Shown: positions 33,762 to 43,237 of the stretch, in pieces
How the letters are laid out: each line of letters opens with the position of its first letter
Numbering within the stretch: the first letter of the stretch is position 1
Assembly (NCBI GenBank): GCA_037968855.1
Contig: JBBKWH010000030.1
Coordinates: forward strand, 1 to 63,548
DNA: 63,548 nucleotides
Reading direction: 5' to 3'
Origin: JBBKWH01 sp037968855
GTDB lineage: Bacteria; Pseudomonadota; Gammaproteobacteria; Pseudomonadales; Moraxellaceae
Notes under the pieces: generated by a model
What the model was told of the DNA's origin: nothing
The model's input: the letters and a program-made list of their open reading frames with translations, nothing else
The model's database searches: none
Program-made: the position numbers and the translations under genes

Positions 33762-35381
33762 TCAGATCACACGATCAAAGCGCAGTTGTAATGTCCCTAG
33801 CTCATCTTTGGCGGGTTTGCTTTGCACTGATGGTTTAGGGCTTACCTCTAAATCAAAGCTTTGATAGCTGTGATCGCCATGCTCACGGGCCGACTCGATA
33901 TGCACCTGATACTGTCCCGCTGCAACTCGCTTACCCTGATCATCTTTGCCATCCCACACCACGCTGTAGCGGCCCGCTTGTCTAGATGGCTTGGCCACCG
34001 TGTCCAAGTTGTCTATTTTGCGGCCATAGCGACGCCACCAGACATAATTGGAGTCTTGCCATTTGTGCTCATCACCCCAGACTTGCAGGGTACGCACCAG
34101 TTGCTTGTTGGAATCGGTGACCCAAATCACCACATAGGGCGCACGGTACTTCGGCACATCAATTTTGGGAATCACATAATCCAGTTGCGCCTGATAACCC
34201 TGTGGCCAACTGCTGGTGGCTGCGGCATCACTGGCCACACTCAGCATATTAATCTGATCTTGTGGTGTGGCTAACAACGACTGCCAACCGGCACTCTCAA
34301 CCACTCGGCCATTGCCATACACAATCTGCGCCTCTGCTCCCGCAATCCGTGCAATCAAGGCCATACCTTCTTCTGGGGGCATCACGGCTAATGCTGTCGC
34401 GAGTGCATCGGCATCGGCTGTGGTCGGTGCAACCACCACACTTTGCTCGACATGATTAACCGCCAGTCCTGTTGCAGGATCAATCAAATGAGACTGACCA
34501 TCACGATCACGCGCACCACGACCACTAAAAGCCAGTGCTTGCTGATTCAACCCCAGCACCTGCTGTGGCATCTGGTTATCACCACGGGTGCCCGCATCGC
34601 GCACCCCCACTTGCCAACCCGCCGCACGCGGGGCCTGCCCCCAAACACGCAAATCCCCACCCACATCGACCATCAGCCCGCGTAAAGCAGGCATCGCCTG
34701 TCGTGCAGCCGAAATGGCCCGATCAATCACATAGCCTTTGGCCAACGCATCAGGCGCAAACTGCAAACCCGCAGGCCGCTCAATCACCTGCTCTGCGGCA
34801 TGCAATGTCACACGCCGTGAGGCAATCCGTGTGGACTGTGCACCAGTCAACTCAGGATCTAACACCCCCACGCCCTGTGCCAACTCCCATTGCTGCAATA
34901 ACTGCCCCATACGCGCACTAAACGCCCCACAGGTCTGATCTCTCCATGCCTCACAGGCCCTAATCACCGCAAACAAATCATCCGAGACCTGCATCTGCGG
35001 ATTGCGATTTAAGCGGCTAATCTCGCTATCTGATCGCCAGACACTCAGCACAGCATCCAAGCGAGCAATCTCCGCCTGAATCACCGCCACCACCTCATCC
35101 GCCTGCGCCTTGCTCACACCCACCATGACCAGATCAAGCGATGTCCCCAACACATGATCCTGATGCCACTGCTGCACCAACGGCTGTGCCAATGATGATG
35201 CCACCTCGCGAACCGGCATCGGATCCGCAACCACAGGTATGGCCTGCACACCCATCGACATGCCTGCCAAACTCAGACCTGCCAATATTGGCAGCATTGG
35301 CAACGACAACGACGCCGTCGACGATGACAACCGATCATTCAAGGTAGAGCGACCCAAAGACACTACTGGACGACGCATCAT
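33762..35381 (-). CDS. ApbE-type FAD:protein FMN transferase fused to a DUF2271 domain
   Basis: A 539-residue protein. The start is chosen by GAGG 6 bases upstream of an ATG-ATG pair. The leader (about residues 1-48) looks like a signal peptide. Residues about 60-340 form an ApbE domain: SVWRSDSEISRLN, FAPDALAKGYVIDRA, GLMVDVGGDLRVWG and DADALATALAVM, with the FAD- and metal-binding residues. Residues about 370-530 form a DUF2271 domain with KYRAPYVVIWVTD, VWWRRYGRK and YSVVWDGKDDQGK. ApbE attaches FMN to Thr residues of envelope redox proteins. The fusion ties flavinylation to DUF2271. Confidence 0.88.
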   Translation of the reverse strand: MMRRPVVSLGRSTLNDRLSSSTASLSLPMLPILAGLSLAGMSMGVQAIPVVADPMPVREVASSLAQPLVQQWHQDHVLGTSLDLVMVGVSKAQADEVVAVIQAEIARLDAVLSVWRSDSEISRLNRNPQMQVSDDLFAVIRACEAWRDQTCGAFSARMGQLLQQWELAQGVGVLDPELTGAQSTRIASRRVTLHAAEQVIERPAGLQFAPDALAKGYVIDRAISAARQAMPALRGLMVDVGGDLRVWGQAPRAAGWQVGVRDAGTRGDNQMPQQVLGLNQQALAFSGRGARDRDGQSHLIDPATGLAVNHVEQSVVVAPTTADADALATALAVMPPEEGMALIARIAGAEAQIVYGNGRVVESAGWQSLLATPQDQINMLSVASDAAATSSWPQGYQAQLDYVIPKIDVPKYRAPYVVIWVTDSNKQLVRTLQVWGDEHKWQDSNYVWWRRYGRKIDNLDTVAKPSRQAGRYSVVWDGKDDQGKRVAAGQYQVHIESAREHGDHSYQSFDLEVSPKPSVQSKPAKDELGTLQLRFDRVI

Positions 35382-35446
35382 GCTTACCCTCTTAGACCAG
35401 CACATGCTGATCTCTGCTAAAATCTATTTGCGAATAATATTGCAAT

Positions 35447-35461
35447 TGATAGTCATTATCA
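35447..35461. promoter_or_regulatory. Fur box between ApbE-DUF2271 and DUF4198 genes
   Basis: TGATAGT-C-ATTATCA matches the 7-1-7 consensus with one mismatch. It lies 66 bp from the ApbE gene start and 44 bp from the DUF4198 gene start, in a divergent region, and could control both. Confidence 0.78.
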
Positions 35462-35504
35462 AATAGAGTTTTAATTACACACTTTTTTTGGATCACGCTG
35501 CAAC

Positions 35505-36398
35505 ATGAATATGACCGCTCGCCTTTGTGCCGCCTTATGTCTGGCCCCTATTTTTGCATGGGCACATACCGCAAGTCCTTACTTGCTGCCAGATCAATTT
35601 GATATCAAAAGCGATAGCGTGACCGTACAAAGCGCCATCACCGTCGAAAAATTCTTTGTGCCTAGCCGTAATTTTGCCACCCAATTTACCCTCACTACAC
35701 CAGATGGCAAAACCAGCAATATCAAACCAGACGCCACACTTAAACGCTTTAGCCTGCTCGAAATTGACACCAATCAAGACGGCACCTATCGGATCAATAG
35801 CCAACAAGCCAATGCAGATCGTAGCGAATCACGCTATGCTCTCATTGATGGCAACTGGTTACGCATTCGCACCCCACGCCCCGACCGCGCCCCCACCGAA
35901 AAAAAACCAGAAACTGCTGAAAAAAACGATAAAGACACCGACCCCAAACAGCCACCTCGCTTTATCGCCGAAGACCAAGTGCCCAAAAACGCCAAGACCA
36001 TGAGCAGTTACACCACGCAACGGGCCGATACCTACATCAGCAAAGGCGCACCCACTCCACTGGCCAAACCAACTGGCAAAGGTCTAGAGCTGCAACTATT
36101 AACCCATCCCAACGAAGCCTATGCAGGCGATACATTCCGTCTGGTCGCGTTATACGATGGCAAGCCCGTCCCCAACCTAGAGCTTGACGTATTTAAAGGT
36201 GCTAGCGGCTACGAACGCGATGCCGACCGAGAGCACCCAGCCGTTACCACCGACGCCAAAGGCCAAGCCGCTATTCCGTTTGCAAAAGCAGGTCTCTACT
36301 TGATCACCACACGCTATCCAGAAGACAACGCAGACAAAACCCAACTGCCCGCCAGTCAAGTCGATGTCTATGGCTTAACCCTCGAAGTAACGCCTTAA
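35505..36398 (+). CDS. DUF4198-type periplasmic protein
   Basis: A 297-residue protein with a signal peptide ending near WAHT. The opening HTASPYLLPDQF is typical of DUF4198 proteins, in which the N-terminal His of the mature chain can bind metal. A charged Pro/Lys-rich linker (about residues 125-160) separates two beta domains; the second, GDTFRLVALYDGKPVPNLELDVFKG, resembles an NikM/Ig-like domain. Its Fur box and position beside the ApbE-PepSY genes suggest a role in iron or other metal handling in the envelope. Confidence 0.8.
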   Translation: MNMTARLCAALCLAPIFAWAHTASPYLLPDQFDIKSDSVTVQSAITVEKFFVPSRNFATQFTLTTPDGKTSNIKPDATLKRFSLLEIDTNQDGTYRINSQQANADRSESRYALIDGNWLRIRTPRPDRAPTEKKPETAEKNDKDTDPKQPPRFIAEDQVPKNAKTMSSYTTQRADTYISKGAPTPLAKPTGKGLELQLLTHPNEAYAGDTFRLVALYDGKPVPNLELDVFKGASGYERDADREHPAVTTDAKGQAAIPFAKAGLYLITTRYPEDNADKTQLPASQVDVYGLTLEVTP

Positions 36399-36420
36399 GC
36401 CCAAATGCTTTTTGCACTCA

Positions 36421-36451
36421 GATGCAGTCCACAGACCCAAGGGACTGCATC
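36421..36451. repeat. Perfect 10-bp stem-loop after the DUF4198 gene
   Basis: GATGCAGTCC, 11 bases, GGACTGCATC. It is placed like a terminator, but no T tract follows it, so termination is uncertain. Confidence 0.55.
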
Positions 36452-36535
36452 ACTTATTCGCAATGTTTTGACACAGACACAGACGGTGGCACGCTATGAT
36501 AGGCGGTGATGTTTTGATCTATTGAGTGTGTCGTG

Positions 36536-37498
36536 ATGACCTATCGTTCTATTGCGTGGCCTGTACGGTTGCATCTGAGTCTTAAAGCTGGCGTGATCCT
36601 TGGCACACTCGCCTTAGCGGGCTGTAATACCACGCCGTCAGCACCAATCAACAACACACCAACACCTACCATTACTCAACCTCGCCAGCCGGTCATTGCC
36701 TTAGCGCTCGGTGGTGGTGGGGCCAAAGGCTTTGCCCATATTGGCGCAATTAAAGTCTTAGAATCACACGGTATCAAAGCCAAAATCGTCACCGGAACCA
36801 GTGCCGGTAGTTTTGTCGGTAGCATCTACGCCAGCGGCAAAACCCCATATCAACTGCAAGAAATTGCCCTCAAACTCGAAGAATCCGACATTCGTGATTT
36901 AACCTTTAATAAACAAGGCTTTTTAGTCGGGCAAAAACTGCAAGACTATGTGAATGCCCAGATTGGTACCAAGCCGATCCAACAATTCCCGATTCGCTTT
37001 GCCGCCGTCGCCACGCAACTGGATACTGGCAAAAAAATCGCCTTTAACAAAGGCAACGTTGGTCAAGCCGTGCGCGCCTCATGCAGTATTCCCAACGTGT
37101 TTGTCCCTGCAACCATCAATGGCAAACAGTATGTTGATGGTGGCTTGGTCAGCCCCATTCCTGTCGAAACTGCGCGTGATATGGGTGCAGACATTGTGAT
37201 TGCGATTGATATTTCAGCCCGCCCCAAAGCTGGTCAATCCACCAATCTATGGGGTCTGCTGGATCAAACCCTCAATATCATGGGCCAACAAGGCATTGAC
37301 CGTGAGCTTAAAGCCGCCGACATCGTCATCAAGCCACAAGTCGGCAATCTTGGTGTCATGGACCTCGAAAGCCGCCACAAAAGCATCTTAGAAGGCGAAC
37401 GTGCCGCGCAAAGCCAAATCAACGCGATTGACCAAGCAATCGCCCGTTTTAAAGCCTCACCCGCAGCACTTAAACCACCCATCAAGGCAAAATACTAA
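36536..37498 (+). CDS. Patatin-like phospholipase lipoprotein (RssA-type)
   Basis: A protein of 320 residues; a GTG directly upstream is an alternative start. The leader ends in LALAGC, a lipobox. The patatin fold shows the oxyanion loop ALGGGGAKGFAHIG, nucleophile elbow GTSAGS with catalytic Ser, and the DGG with the second catalytic residue in YVDGGLVSPIP. It is probably a serine acyl hydrolase facing the periplasm. A terminator follows. Confidence 0.92.
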   Translation: MTYRSIAWPVRLHLSLKAGVILGTLALAGCNTTPSAPINNTPTPTITQPRQPVIALALGGGGAKGFAHIGAIKVLESHGIKAKIVTGTSAGSFVGSIYASGKTPYQLQEIALKLEESDIRDLTFNKQGFLVGQKLQDYVNAQIGTKPIQQFPIRFAAVATQLDTGKKIAFNKGNVGQAVRASCSIPNVFVPATINGKQYVDGGLVSPIPVETARDMGADIVIAIDISARPKAGQSTNLWGLLDQTLNIMGQQGIDRELKAADIVIKPQVGNLGVMDLESRHKSILEGERAAQSQINAIDQAIARFKASPAALKPPIKAKY

Positions 37499-37499
37499 T

Positions 37500-37530
37500 C
37501 AGCACTCGCTGCATCCCTGAGTGTTGTTTT
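37500..37530 (+). terminator. Terminator after the patatin gene
   Basis: Stem CAGCACTC/GAGTGTTG with one G-T pair and an 11-base loop, followed by TTTT. Confidence 0.65.
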
Positions 37531-37549
37531 AGGCGGCATTCAGGGAAAA

Positions 37550-38440
37550 TCAATCAAACAAGTCCTGTATCAGCGAGTCAGATAGCGTCTGTGCCAATGC
37601 CTGCTGCGCCAATCGTTCACCCAAAGTCAGCGGTGCGTCATCCAAATCCTCGGCCAGCGTGATCCCTTCGGCGCGCAACATCTGCCGCAACATCGGAATA
37701 TTGTGTAAGGCATGGCCTTTGGTGGTGTTTTCAAACAACACATATAATTGATCGCAATCGTCGCGCCGCGCCACAATCCGCTCGGCCCACACTGCCAACT
37801 CTTGCTCGCTATAGCGATAATCATGTCGCTCTGCCGCGCTTTGGCCTTCCCACCATGTCTTGTCATTACGGCCATGTAGCCGGATATAACCCGTGCGCTG
37901 AGTCAAGGTCAGATCAGAGATCGGCATCCCTGCCAACTGTGGATAATCCACCGCCACCCAAATCAACCCCACCTGCCGAAAAGCCGCCTGCACCTCCTGC
38001 ACATGCCAACTGATATGCCGAAACTCAATCGCCAAGTGATAGCCCTTAAACCACGCCACCAACTGGGCCAAATAGCGCCGATTCTCTGGCGTGCGCGGGA
38101 ATGAATACGGAAACTGCGCCAAATACGGCCCCAAGCGACCCGCATCGCGCAACACCTGCGGCGAACGAATCATGCGCTGGGCCAAATCAGCCGTTGCCGT
38201 CCGCTGATGAGTAAAATCTTGATGAATTTTGACGCAAAAGCGCAAACCCGCATCACTGTTGTTAGCCATGCCCGCAAAGGCTTTCTCACCCGCAATGGCA
38301 TAAAAACTACTATTCAATTCGACCAGATCAAAGGCTTGCGAATACTGCTTTAAATAATCGGTTTTCTTGCCAGATGCGGGATACAACAAGCCGCGCCAAT
38401 CCTCATTGCTAAAGCCGCCCGTCCCGATCCAAACACGCAT
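37550..38440 (-). CDS. DUF72 family protein (YecE-like)
   Basis: A 296-residue TIM-barrel-like protein. The start MRVWIGTGGFSNEDWRGLLYP is the family opening; FDLVELNSSFYAI, HLAIEFRHISW and GYIRLHGRN follow in order. The function is not established. It is followed by only 13 bp after the polyprenyl synthase gene on the same strand, so they are probably co-transcribed. Confidence 0.9.
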   Translation of the reverse strand: MRVWIGTGGFSNEDWRGLLYPASGKKTDYLKQYSQAFDLVELNSSFYAIAGEKAFAGMANNSDAGLRFCVKIHQDFTHQRTATADLAQRMIRSPQVLRDAGRLGPYLAQFPYSFPRTPENRRYLAQLVAWFKGYHLAIEFRHISWHVQEVQAAFRQVGLIWVAVDYPQLAGMPISDLTLTQRTGYIRLHGRNDKTWWEGQSAAERHDYRYSEQELAVWAERIVARRDDCDQLYVLFENTTKGHALHNIPMLRQMLRAEGITLAEDLDDAPLTLGERLAQQALAQTLSDSLIQDLFD

Positions 38441-38453
38441 GCGGCCAAACTCC

Positions 38454-39404
38454 CTACGACTGACGGGTCAACAAAAACGCTGCAATCTGCCGCAATCCAT
38501 CGGCATCCGCACCAAACTCATTTAAAGTAGCCAACGCCTGAACGTGCAAATCTTTAGCCCGTTGCTGCGCACCCGCCAAGCCCAACAACACCGGATAGGT
38601 CGATTTTTGCAGTTTTTCATCCGAGCCAGCCGGTTTGCCCAATGCCTCAGTGGTTGCGGTCACATCCAGCACATCATCTTGTACTTGAAAAGCCAAACCT
38701 AATAAGCGACCAAACTGCCGAAGTGCAATCAAACGGCCATCCTGTGGCGATGCACCGGCAGCAATCGCCCCCATCGCAATCGCCGCATCAATCAGCGCGC
38801 CCGTTTTGTTCAGATGAATCTGCTCAAGCGCGGCTTCACCCACGTGTTGAGCCTCGGCCTGCAAATCCAAGACTTGCCCCACCACCATTTTGCTCGACGC
38901 CTGCGCCAAAACGGCCAATTGTTGGGCAGCACGCACTGCATCTGTCACATCACTGTCATCATTTGGTGCAAATAAGCCACCAGATAACACCTCAAATGCC
39001 ATCGATTGCAGCACATCTCCCGCCAACAGTGCCGTGGCTTCCCCATATTGCACATGACAGGTCGGCTGACCACGGCGCAAGGCATCGTCATCCATACAAG
39101 GCAAATCATCATGCACCAGCGAGTAACAATGAATCAGCTCCACCGCTACCGCTGCTCGACGCGCTAAGGCATTAATCGGCACACCCAAGGCACGACAACT
39201 GGCATAGGCTAAGGCTGGCCGTACCCGCTTGCCGCCCAACAGCACCGCATGGCTCACTGCGGCAGACAATGGCTCTGGCAAAGGTATTTGCTGTAACAGC
39301 ATGCTCAGATCCTCCTGCACCATCACACGCGCATCAACCAACAGCTGTGCACCAAATAGAGCAGCCGTCGTATCCGTTGTTTGTACATTGGGTATGGCTT
39401 GCAT
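38454..39404 (-). CDS. ispA: Polyprenyl diphosphate synthase (farnesyl-type, IspA)
   Basis: A protein of about 316 residues; an ATG 12 bases upstream is an alternative start. The first Asp-rich motif is DDLPCMDDD, with two residues between the Asp pairs as in bacterial farnesyl synthases, and the second is DDVLD. GGKRVRPAL and HCYSLVHDD are family marks. It condenses IPP with DMAPP/GPP to farnesyl diphosphate for quinones and undecaprenol. ispH lies elsewhere in this window. Confidence 0.92.
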   Translation of the reverse strand: MQAIPNVQTTDTTAALFGAQLLVDARVMVQEDLSMLLQQIPLPEPLSAAVSHAVLLGGKRVRPALAYASCRALGVPINALARRAAVAVELIHCYSLVHDDLPCMDDDALRRGQPTCHVQYGEATALLAGDVLQSMAFEVLSGGLFAPNDDSDVTDAVRAAQQLAVLAQASSKMVVGQVLDLQAEAQHVGEAALEQIHLNKTGALIDAAIAMGAIAAGASPQDGRLIALRQFGRLLGLAFQVQDDVLDVTATTEALGKPAGSDEKLQKSTYPVLLGLAGAQQRAKDLHVQALATLNEFGADADGLRQIAAFLLTRQS

Positions 39405-39578
39405 CAACAAAATCATCCAAAAAACGCTTTTGACAGTGCCTTCATTGTCGAAGATTTAACAGCACAAATGAAGTTATTTTCCCGTCCGTGTGGCCTGTTT
39501 GTTTGGTTTGGCACAGTTTTTGTTACAGCTTAAGAACTTTTGATGTTTATTTTTTTCAACCCGCTGAGTCATACCGCT

Positions 39579-40808
39579 ATGAAGACCTCTATCTCTGTGT
39601 TGTCCCTATCCATCGCTTTGATCAGCAGCCTGCCACTGATGGCACACGCTCAAACCGGTGCTGCATTCATTGATGACGGCAAACTCTCGCTTGATGCTCG
39701 TGCGCGCTACGAAATGGTCAATCAAGATAATCCACTTGAAGATGCAGATGCCTTGACCGTTCGCATTCGCCCTGCCTTTACCACCGGCGTGGTCAACGGC
39801 TTTAGCGGCATGATCGAAGCTGAACTGACCGGTGCTATCGTTGATGACTACAATAGCACCCGCAATGGCGAAACCAAATACAGCACCGTCGTTGATCCAG
39901 AAAGCGCTGAAATTAATCAGCTATTTGTCAAATATGTCTATAGTCCGATGTTTGATACCACGGTCGGTCGCCAACGGATTAACCTCGACAATCAACGCTA
40001 TGTCGGCGGTGTGGCATGGCGCGACAACGAACAAACCTTTGATGCCATCTCATTAAATGTAAAGCCCAGCAAAGAACTCGGCTTTTACTACGCCTATATC
40101 GACCAAGTGAACACCATTTTTGGTAGCAAAGATCCTTCACCTAAATTCATTCAAGGCCAAGCCAGCGAACAAGACAGCGCCATCCATTTGATGCAAGCCA
40201 AATATGCGTATAGCCCACTGTTTAATGCCGTGGCTTATGGCTACTTGATGGACTTTAAAGATCTGGCCGCATGGTCTAACAGCACCTATGGTCTGCGCGT
40301 CACCGGCAAACAAGACGCCTTTAGCTACACCGCCGAATTTGCCAAACAAAGCGACTACGCCGATCAAAAGCTCTCTTACGATGCCAACTACTACATGGTT
40401 GAAGGCAGCGTTACCCTACCTGCCAGCCTACCGAAGGGCAGTATTGCGCTTGGCTACGAAGTCTTGGGTAGTGATGATGGCAAAATCGGCTTTCAGACCC
40501 CACTGGCTACCAAGCATAAATTTAATGGTTGGACCGATACCTTCTTGGCAACACCGGCCAATGGTCTAACCGACTTTTATCTGACTGCCAATATTGCAGT
40601 ACTCGAAAAAGGCAAATTGGGTTTTGAAGCACATACGTTTGATAGCGACGAAAAAAGCATCGACTATGGCAACGAGTTTGGCTTGTCTTTTGCCCATCCC
40701 CTACCCGTTAAAGGTTTAACTGCACTGGCCAAGTACTCCACCTACCAAGCCAAAGACTTTGGTGTCGACACGGACAAACTCTGGCTACAAGTGGACTATA
40801 AATACTAA
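39579..40808 (+). CDS. Outer-membrane porin-like beta-barrel (alginate-export type)
   Basis: A 409-residue protein with a signal peptide (MKTSISVLSL to about AHA). The mature chain begins FIDDGKLSLDARARYE and has alternating beta strands throughout, with DTTVGRQRINLDN and a C-terminal aromatic-rich strand (LQVDYKY). It resembles proteins annotated as alginate-export or Opr-like porins, though alginate is not implied. No strong ribosome-binding site is visible before this ATG. A terminator follows. Confidence 0.82.
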   Translation: MKTSISVLSLSIALISSLPLMAHAQTGAAFIDDGKLSLDARARYEMVNQDNPLEDADALTVRIRPAFTTGVVNGFSGMIEAELTGAIVDDYNSTRNGETKYSTVVDPESAEINQLFVKYVYSPMFDTTVGRQRINLDNQRYVGGVAWRDNEQTFDAISLNVKPSKELGFYYAYIDQVNTIFGSKDPSPKFIQGQASEQDSAIHLMQAKYAYSPLFNAVAYGYLMDFKDLAAWSNSTYGLRVTGKQDAFSYTAEFAKQSDYADQKLSYDANYYMVEGSVTLPASLPKGSIALGYEVLGSDDGKIGFQTPLATKHKFNGWTDTFLATPANGLTDFYLTANIAVLEKGKLGFEAHTFDSDEKSIDYGNEFGLSFAHPLPVKGLTALAKYSTYQAKDFGVDTDKLWLQVDYKY

Positions 40809-40833
40809 GTTCTTACCATCAACTGACAGACAA

Positions 40834-40863
40834 AAAAAAGCGCATCAATCGATGCGCTTTTTT
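40834..40863. terminator. Bidirectional terminator between porin and rplS
   Basis: Perfect 13-bp stem AAAAAAGCGCATC/GATGCGCTTTTTT with a 4-base loop. A and T tracts on both sides let it serve both converging genes. Confidence 0.9.
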
Positions 40864-40882
40864 AATGCCGATGCTGCGGGGA

Positions 40883-41266
40883 TTAACCAGCAACTTTTGC
40901 AGTTTTACGTGCAGGCAGTTTTTCACGGATACGTGCAGACTTACCAGTACGACCACGCAGGTAGTACAACTTGGCACGACGCACATCACCACGACGTTTC
41001 ACGCTGATGCTATCAATCAATGGCGAATGTGTTTGGAAAACACGCTCAACACCTACACCGCTCGAAATTTTACGTACGGTAAAGGCAGAGTTCAGACCAC
41101 GGTTTTTGATGGCAATCACAACGCCTTCAAATGCCTGTAGACGCTCACGTGTACCTTCCTTAACTTTCACTTGAACGATAACAGTATCGCCAGGTGCAAA
41201 TGCAGGAAGATCAGCTTTTAACTGAGATTGTTCAACGGCTTGAACTAAAGGATGCTTGCCACTCAT
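40883..41266 (-). CDS. rplS: Ribosomal protein bL19
   Basis: A 127-residue protein. The start MSGKHPLVQAV has AGGAG 7 bases upstream; upstream in-frame ATG codons are not used. FAPGDTVIVQVKVKEGTRERLQAFEGVVI and SFTVRKISSGVGVER-type signatures are clear, with a basic C terminus. It stabilises the 30S-50S interface. Last gene of rpsP-rimM-trmD-rplS. Confidence 0.97.
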   Translation of the reverse strand: MSGKHPLVQAVEQSQLKADLPAFAPGDTVIVQVKVKEGTRERLQAFEGVVIAIKNRGLNSAFTVRKISSGVGVERVFQTHSPLIDSISVKRRGDVRRAKLYYLRGRTGKSARIREKLPARKTAKVAG

Positions 41267-41404
41267 GTTGTGACTCCTATCTGTGTGCCTGACGGGATAA
41301 GACAGACACGGGGTGCAGAGGCTAAAGGCGCATTCCACCCGTTACGGTTGTCATCAACCAGCAGCACTCTGCCGCATTGATAACGGTTTAAATCCAGTCA
41401 CAGC

Positions 41405-42244
41405 TTAATCAGTATTCTTGACGCGATGGTTTGACCCATCACCAGATACCGCATCGACCTCGACCAGCTGATCGGCAAAGTCCCCGACCGTAGACATCTC
41501 TTCATCACGCTTGGCATCACGCAGCCAGCGTTGCTGCTGCTTGCTGAGCATCGCACCTGCTAACAAATCAGGGCGACGCTGGCCTGTACGCTCAAAACGA
41601 CGCACAAAACGCCATTTTTCAATATTGACGTGATGGCCACTTTTGAGCACCTCTGGCACCGCCAACCCCTCAAAGACATCAGGGCGCGTATAGTGCGGGC
41701 AATCTAATAAGCCATCAACAAACGAATCTTGTTCAGCCGATGCATTGTCACCCATCACATCAGGGATCCGCCGAATCAAACTGTCCATCATGACCATCGC
41801 GGGCAACTCACCACCCGTCAAAACATAGTCACCGATTGACCACTCCTGATCGACATAGCGCTCAATTAAACGCTCATCGACCCCTTCATAGCGGCCACAC
41901 AACAAAATCAAACCCTGATGCTGAGTTAATGTCTTTACCCCCAACTCGGCCAACTGCTGACCTTGCGGAGACAAATACACCACCGGCACATCCACACAAC
42001 CCGCATCGGCAGCTAAAGCTTTGGCATGGTTAATCGCTCGAGCCAACGGCTCCGCCATCATCACCATACCCGGCCCACCGCCAAACGGACGCTCATCAAC
42101 GCGACGATACGCCCCTTCGGCAAAATCTCTTGGATTAACACAATGGAGCGTGGCTTGACCACGACGAATCGCACGTCCTGTAATGCCATGCTCACGCACC
42201 GCATCAAACATCTCAGGAAATAACGTGACAACGGCAAACCACAT
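41405..42244 (-). CDS. trmD: TrmD, tRNA (guanine37-N1)-methyltransferase
   Basis: A 279-residue SPOUT methyltransferase. MWFAVVTLFPEMFDAV, DERPFGGGPGMVMM and the knot region LLCGRYEGVDERLIE with SIGDYVLTGGELPA are all present. It makes m1G37 and prevents +1 frameshifting. The C-terminal tail beyond residue about 250 is slightly longer than in E. coli. It lies 47 bp after rimM. Confidence 0.97.
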   Translation of the reverse strand: MWFAVVTLFPEMFDAVREHGITGRAIRRGQATLHCVNPRDFAEGAYRRVDERPFGGGPGMVMMAEPLARAINHAKALAADAGCVDVPVVYLSPQGQQLAELGVKTLTQHQGLILLCGRYEGVDERLIERYVDQEWSIGDYVLTGGELPAMVMMDSLIRRIPDVMGDNASAEQDSFVDGLLDCPHYTRPDVFEGLAVPEVLKSGHHVNIEKWRFVRRFERTGQRRPDLLAGAMLSKQQQRWLRDAKRDEEMSTVGDFADQLVEVDAVSGDGSNHRVKNTD

Positions 42245-42291
42245 TGAACTGGCTCCTCATGCTTGCACAACGTGCGTACAAAACAGCCAAC

Positions 42292-42831
42292 TTAGTAGTC
42301 TGCACCCCAATTGACATCCATCCGACCACCCACCACATCAATCTGGCGAATCGTCGTTTTATGCCAAGGAATCAAACGCTCCTCAGCATCGACACTGCCT
42401 TTAGACGCACGCACCACGATGACATCATTGGCACCGGTCTCAAACAGTTCTGCGATCTCGCCCAGTAATACTGGCTCCACCGCATCATCAGTCCATCCAT
42501 AAACAGACAAACCGATCAAATCAGACCAGTAATACTCATCATCGGCAGGCTTAGGCAACTGCTGACGAGGCATCCATAACGTCGAGCCACTGAGTGCCTC
42601 AGCAGCCGTACGATCTGGCACCTCCGCCAAGCAAGCAACAACACCTTTGCCTTGAGTACGCCAACGCTTCACAGTCAACGTTTGCCAGCCCAGTGGTGTT
42701 TGCACCCACCATGGCTGATAGTCAAACACATTGGCAACTGGATTAGTCTCGGCATACACCCAAAACCAGCCTTGTAAGCCGTAAGGTGCTTTTAAATGAC
42801 CGATCTGCACCAAATCTTCAGGGGGTGTCAT
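42292..42831 (-). CDS. rimM: RimM, 16S rRNA processing factor
   Basis: A 179-residue protein. I choose the ATG giving MTPPEDLVQIG, which resembles the start of Acinetobacter RimM. The frame is open up to a TTG touching the rpsP stop, so two upstream starts are possible. IGHLKAPYGLQGWFWVY is the N-terminal barrel; the PRC-barrel domain has YYWSDLIGLSVYG and ANDVIVVRA, ending in NWGADY. It helps mature the 30S head and binds uS19. Confidence 0.94.
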   Translation of the reverse strand: MTPPEDLVQIGHLKAPYGLQGWFWVYAETNPVANVFDYQPWWVQTPLGWQTLTVKRWRTQGKGVVACLAEVPDRTAAEALSGSTLWMPRQQLPKPADDEYYWSDLIGLSVYGWTDDAVEPVLLGEIAELFETGANDVIVVRASKGSVDAEERLIPWHKTTIRQIDVVGGRMDVNWGADY

Positions 42832-42864
42832 ACCCATAGCACTCAAGCCGACAGACGCAGTCAA

Positions 42865-43122
42865 TTAAGCCGCTGGCTGTGCTTTAGCGTTTTGAGCAGC
42901 GATCGAAGCAACACGATCAGATGCTTGTGCACCTTGGCTAACCCAATAGGCATAACGTTCAGCATTCAAACGGATCTTTTCAGCAGAACCTTGTGCGCTT
43001 GGGTTAAAAAAACCAATACGCTCAATAAAACGACCGTCGCGTGCATTGCGGCTATCTGCAACCACGACTTGGTAGAACGGACGCTTTTTGGCACCACCAC
43101 GGGCAAGACGGATAACAACCAT
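42865..43122 (-). CDS. rpsP: Ribosomal protein bS16
   Basis: An 85-residue protein starting MVVIRLARGGAKKRPFY, the family opening; GAGAG is 8 bases upstream. SRNARDGRFIERIGFFNP is conserved. First gene of the operon; its leader holds a small hairpin (GGACC/GGTCC at 43149-43161) that may affect expression. Confidence 0.96.
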   Translation of the reverse strand: MVVIRLARGGAKKRPFYQVVVADSRNARDGRFIERIGFFNPSAQGSAEKIRLNAERYAYWVSQGAQASDRVASIAAQNAKAQPAA

Positions 43123-43237
43123 GACTTCAACTCTCAAAAATGAAATTCGGACCGATGGTCCAAAAAGGCGGGTATTTTACGACAAATTTCGCGCTAGGTG
43201 AAGCGGCAAATGGGTCGCGGTGAAAAAATGGGCTGTG

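Noticed and set aside
38642..39175. 177-residue plus-strand frame opposite ispA
   Set aside because: Antisense to a clear prenyl synthase; no start signal or domain.
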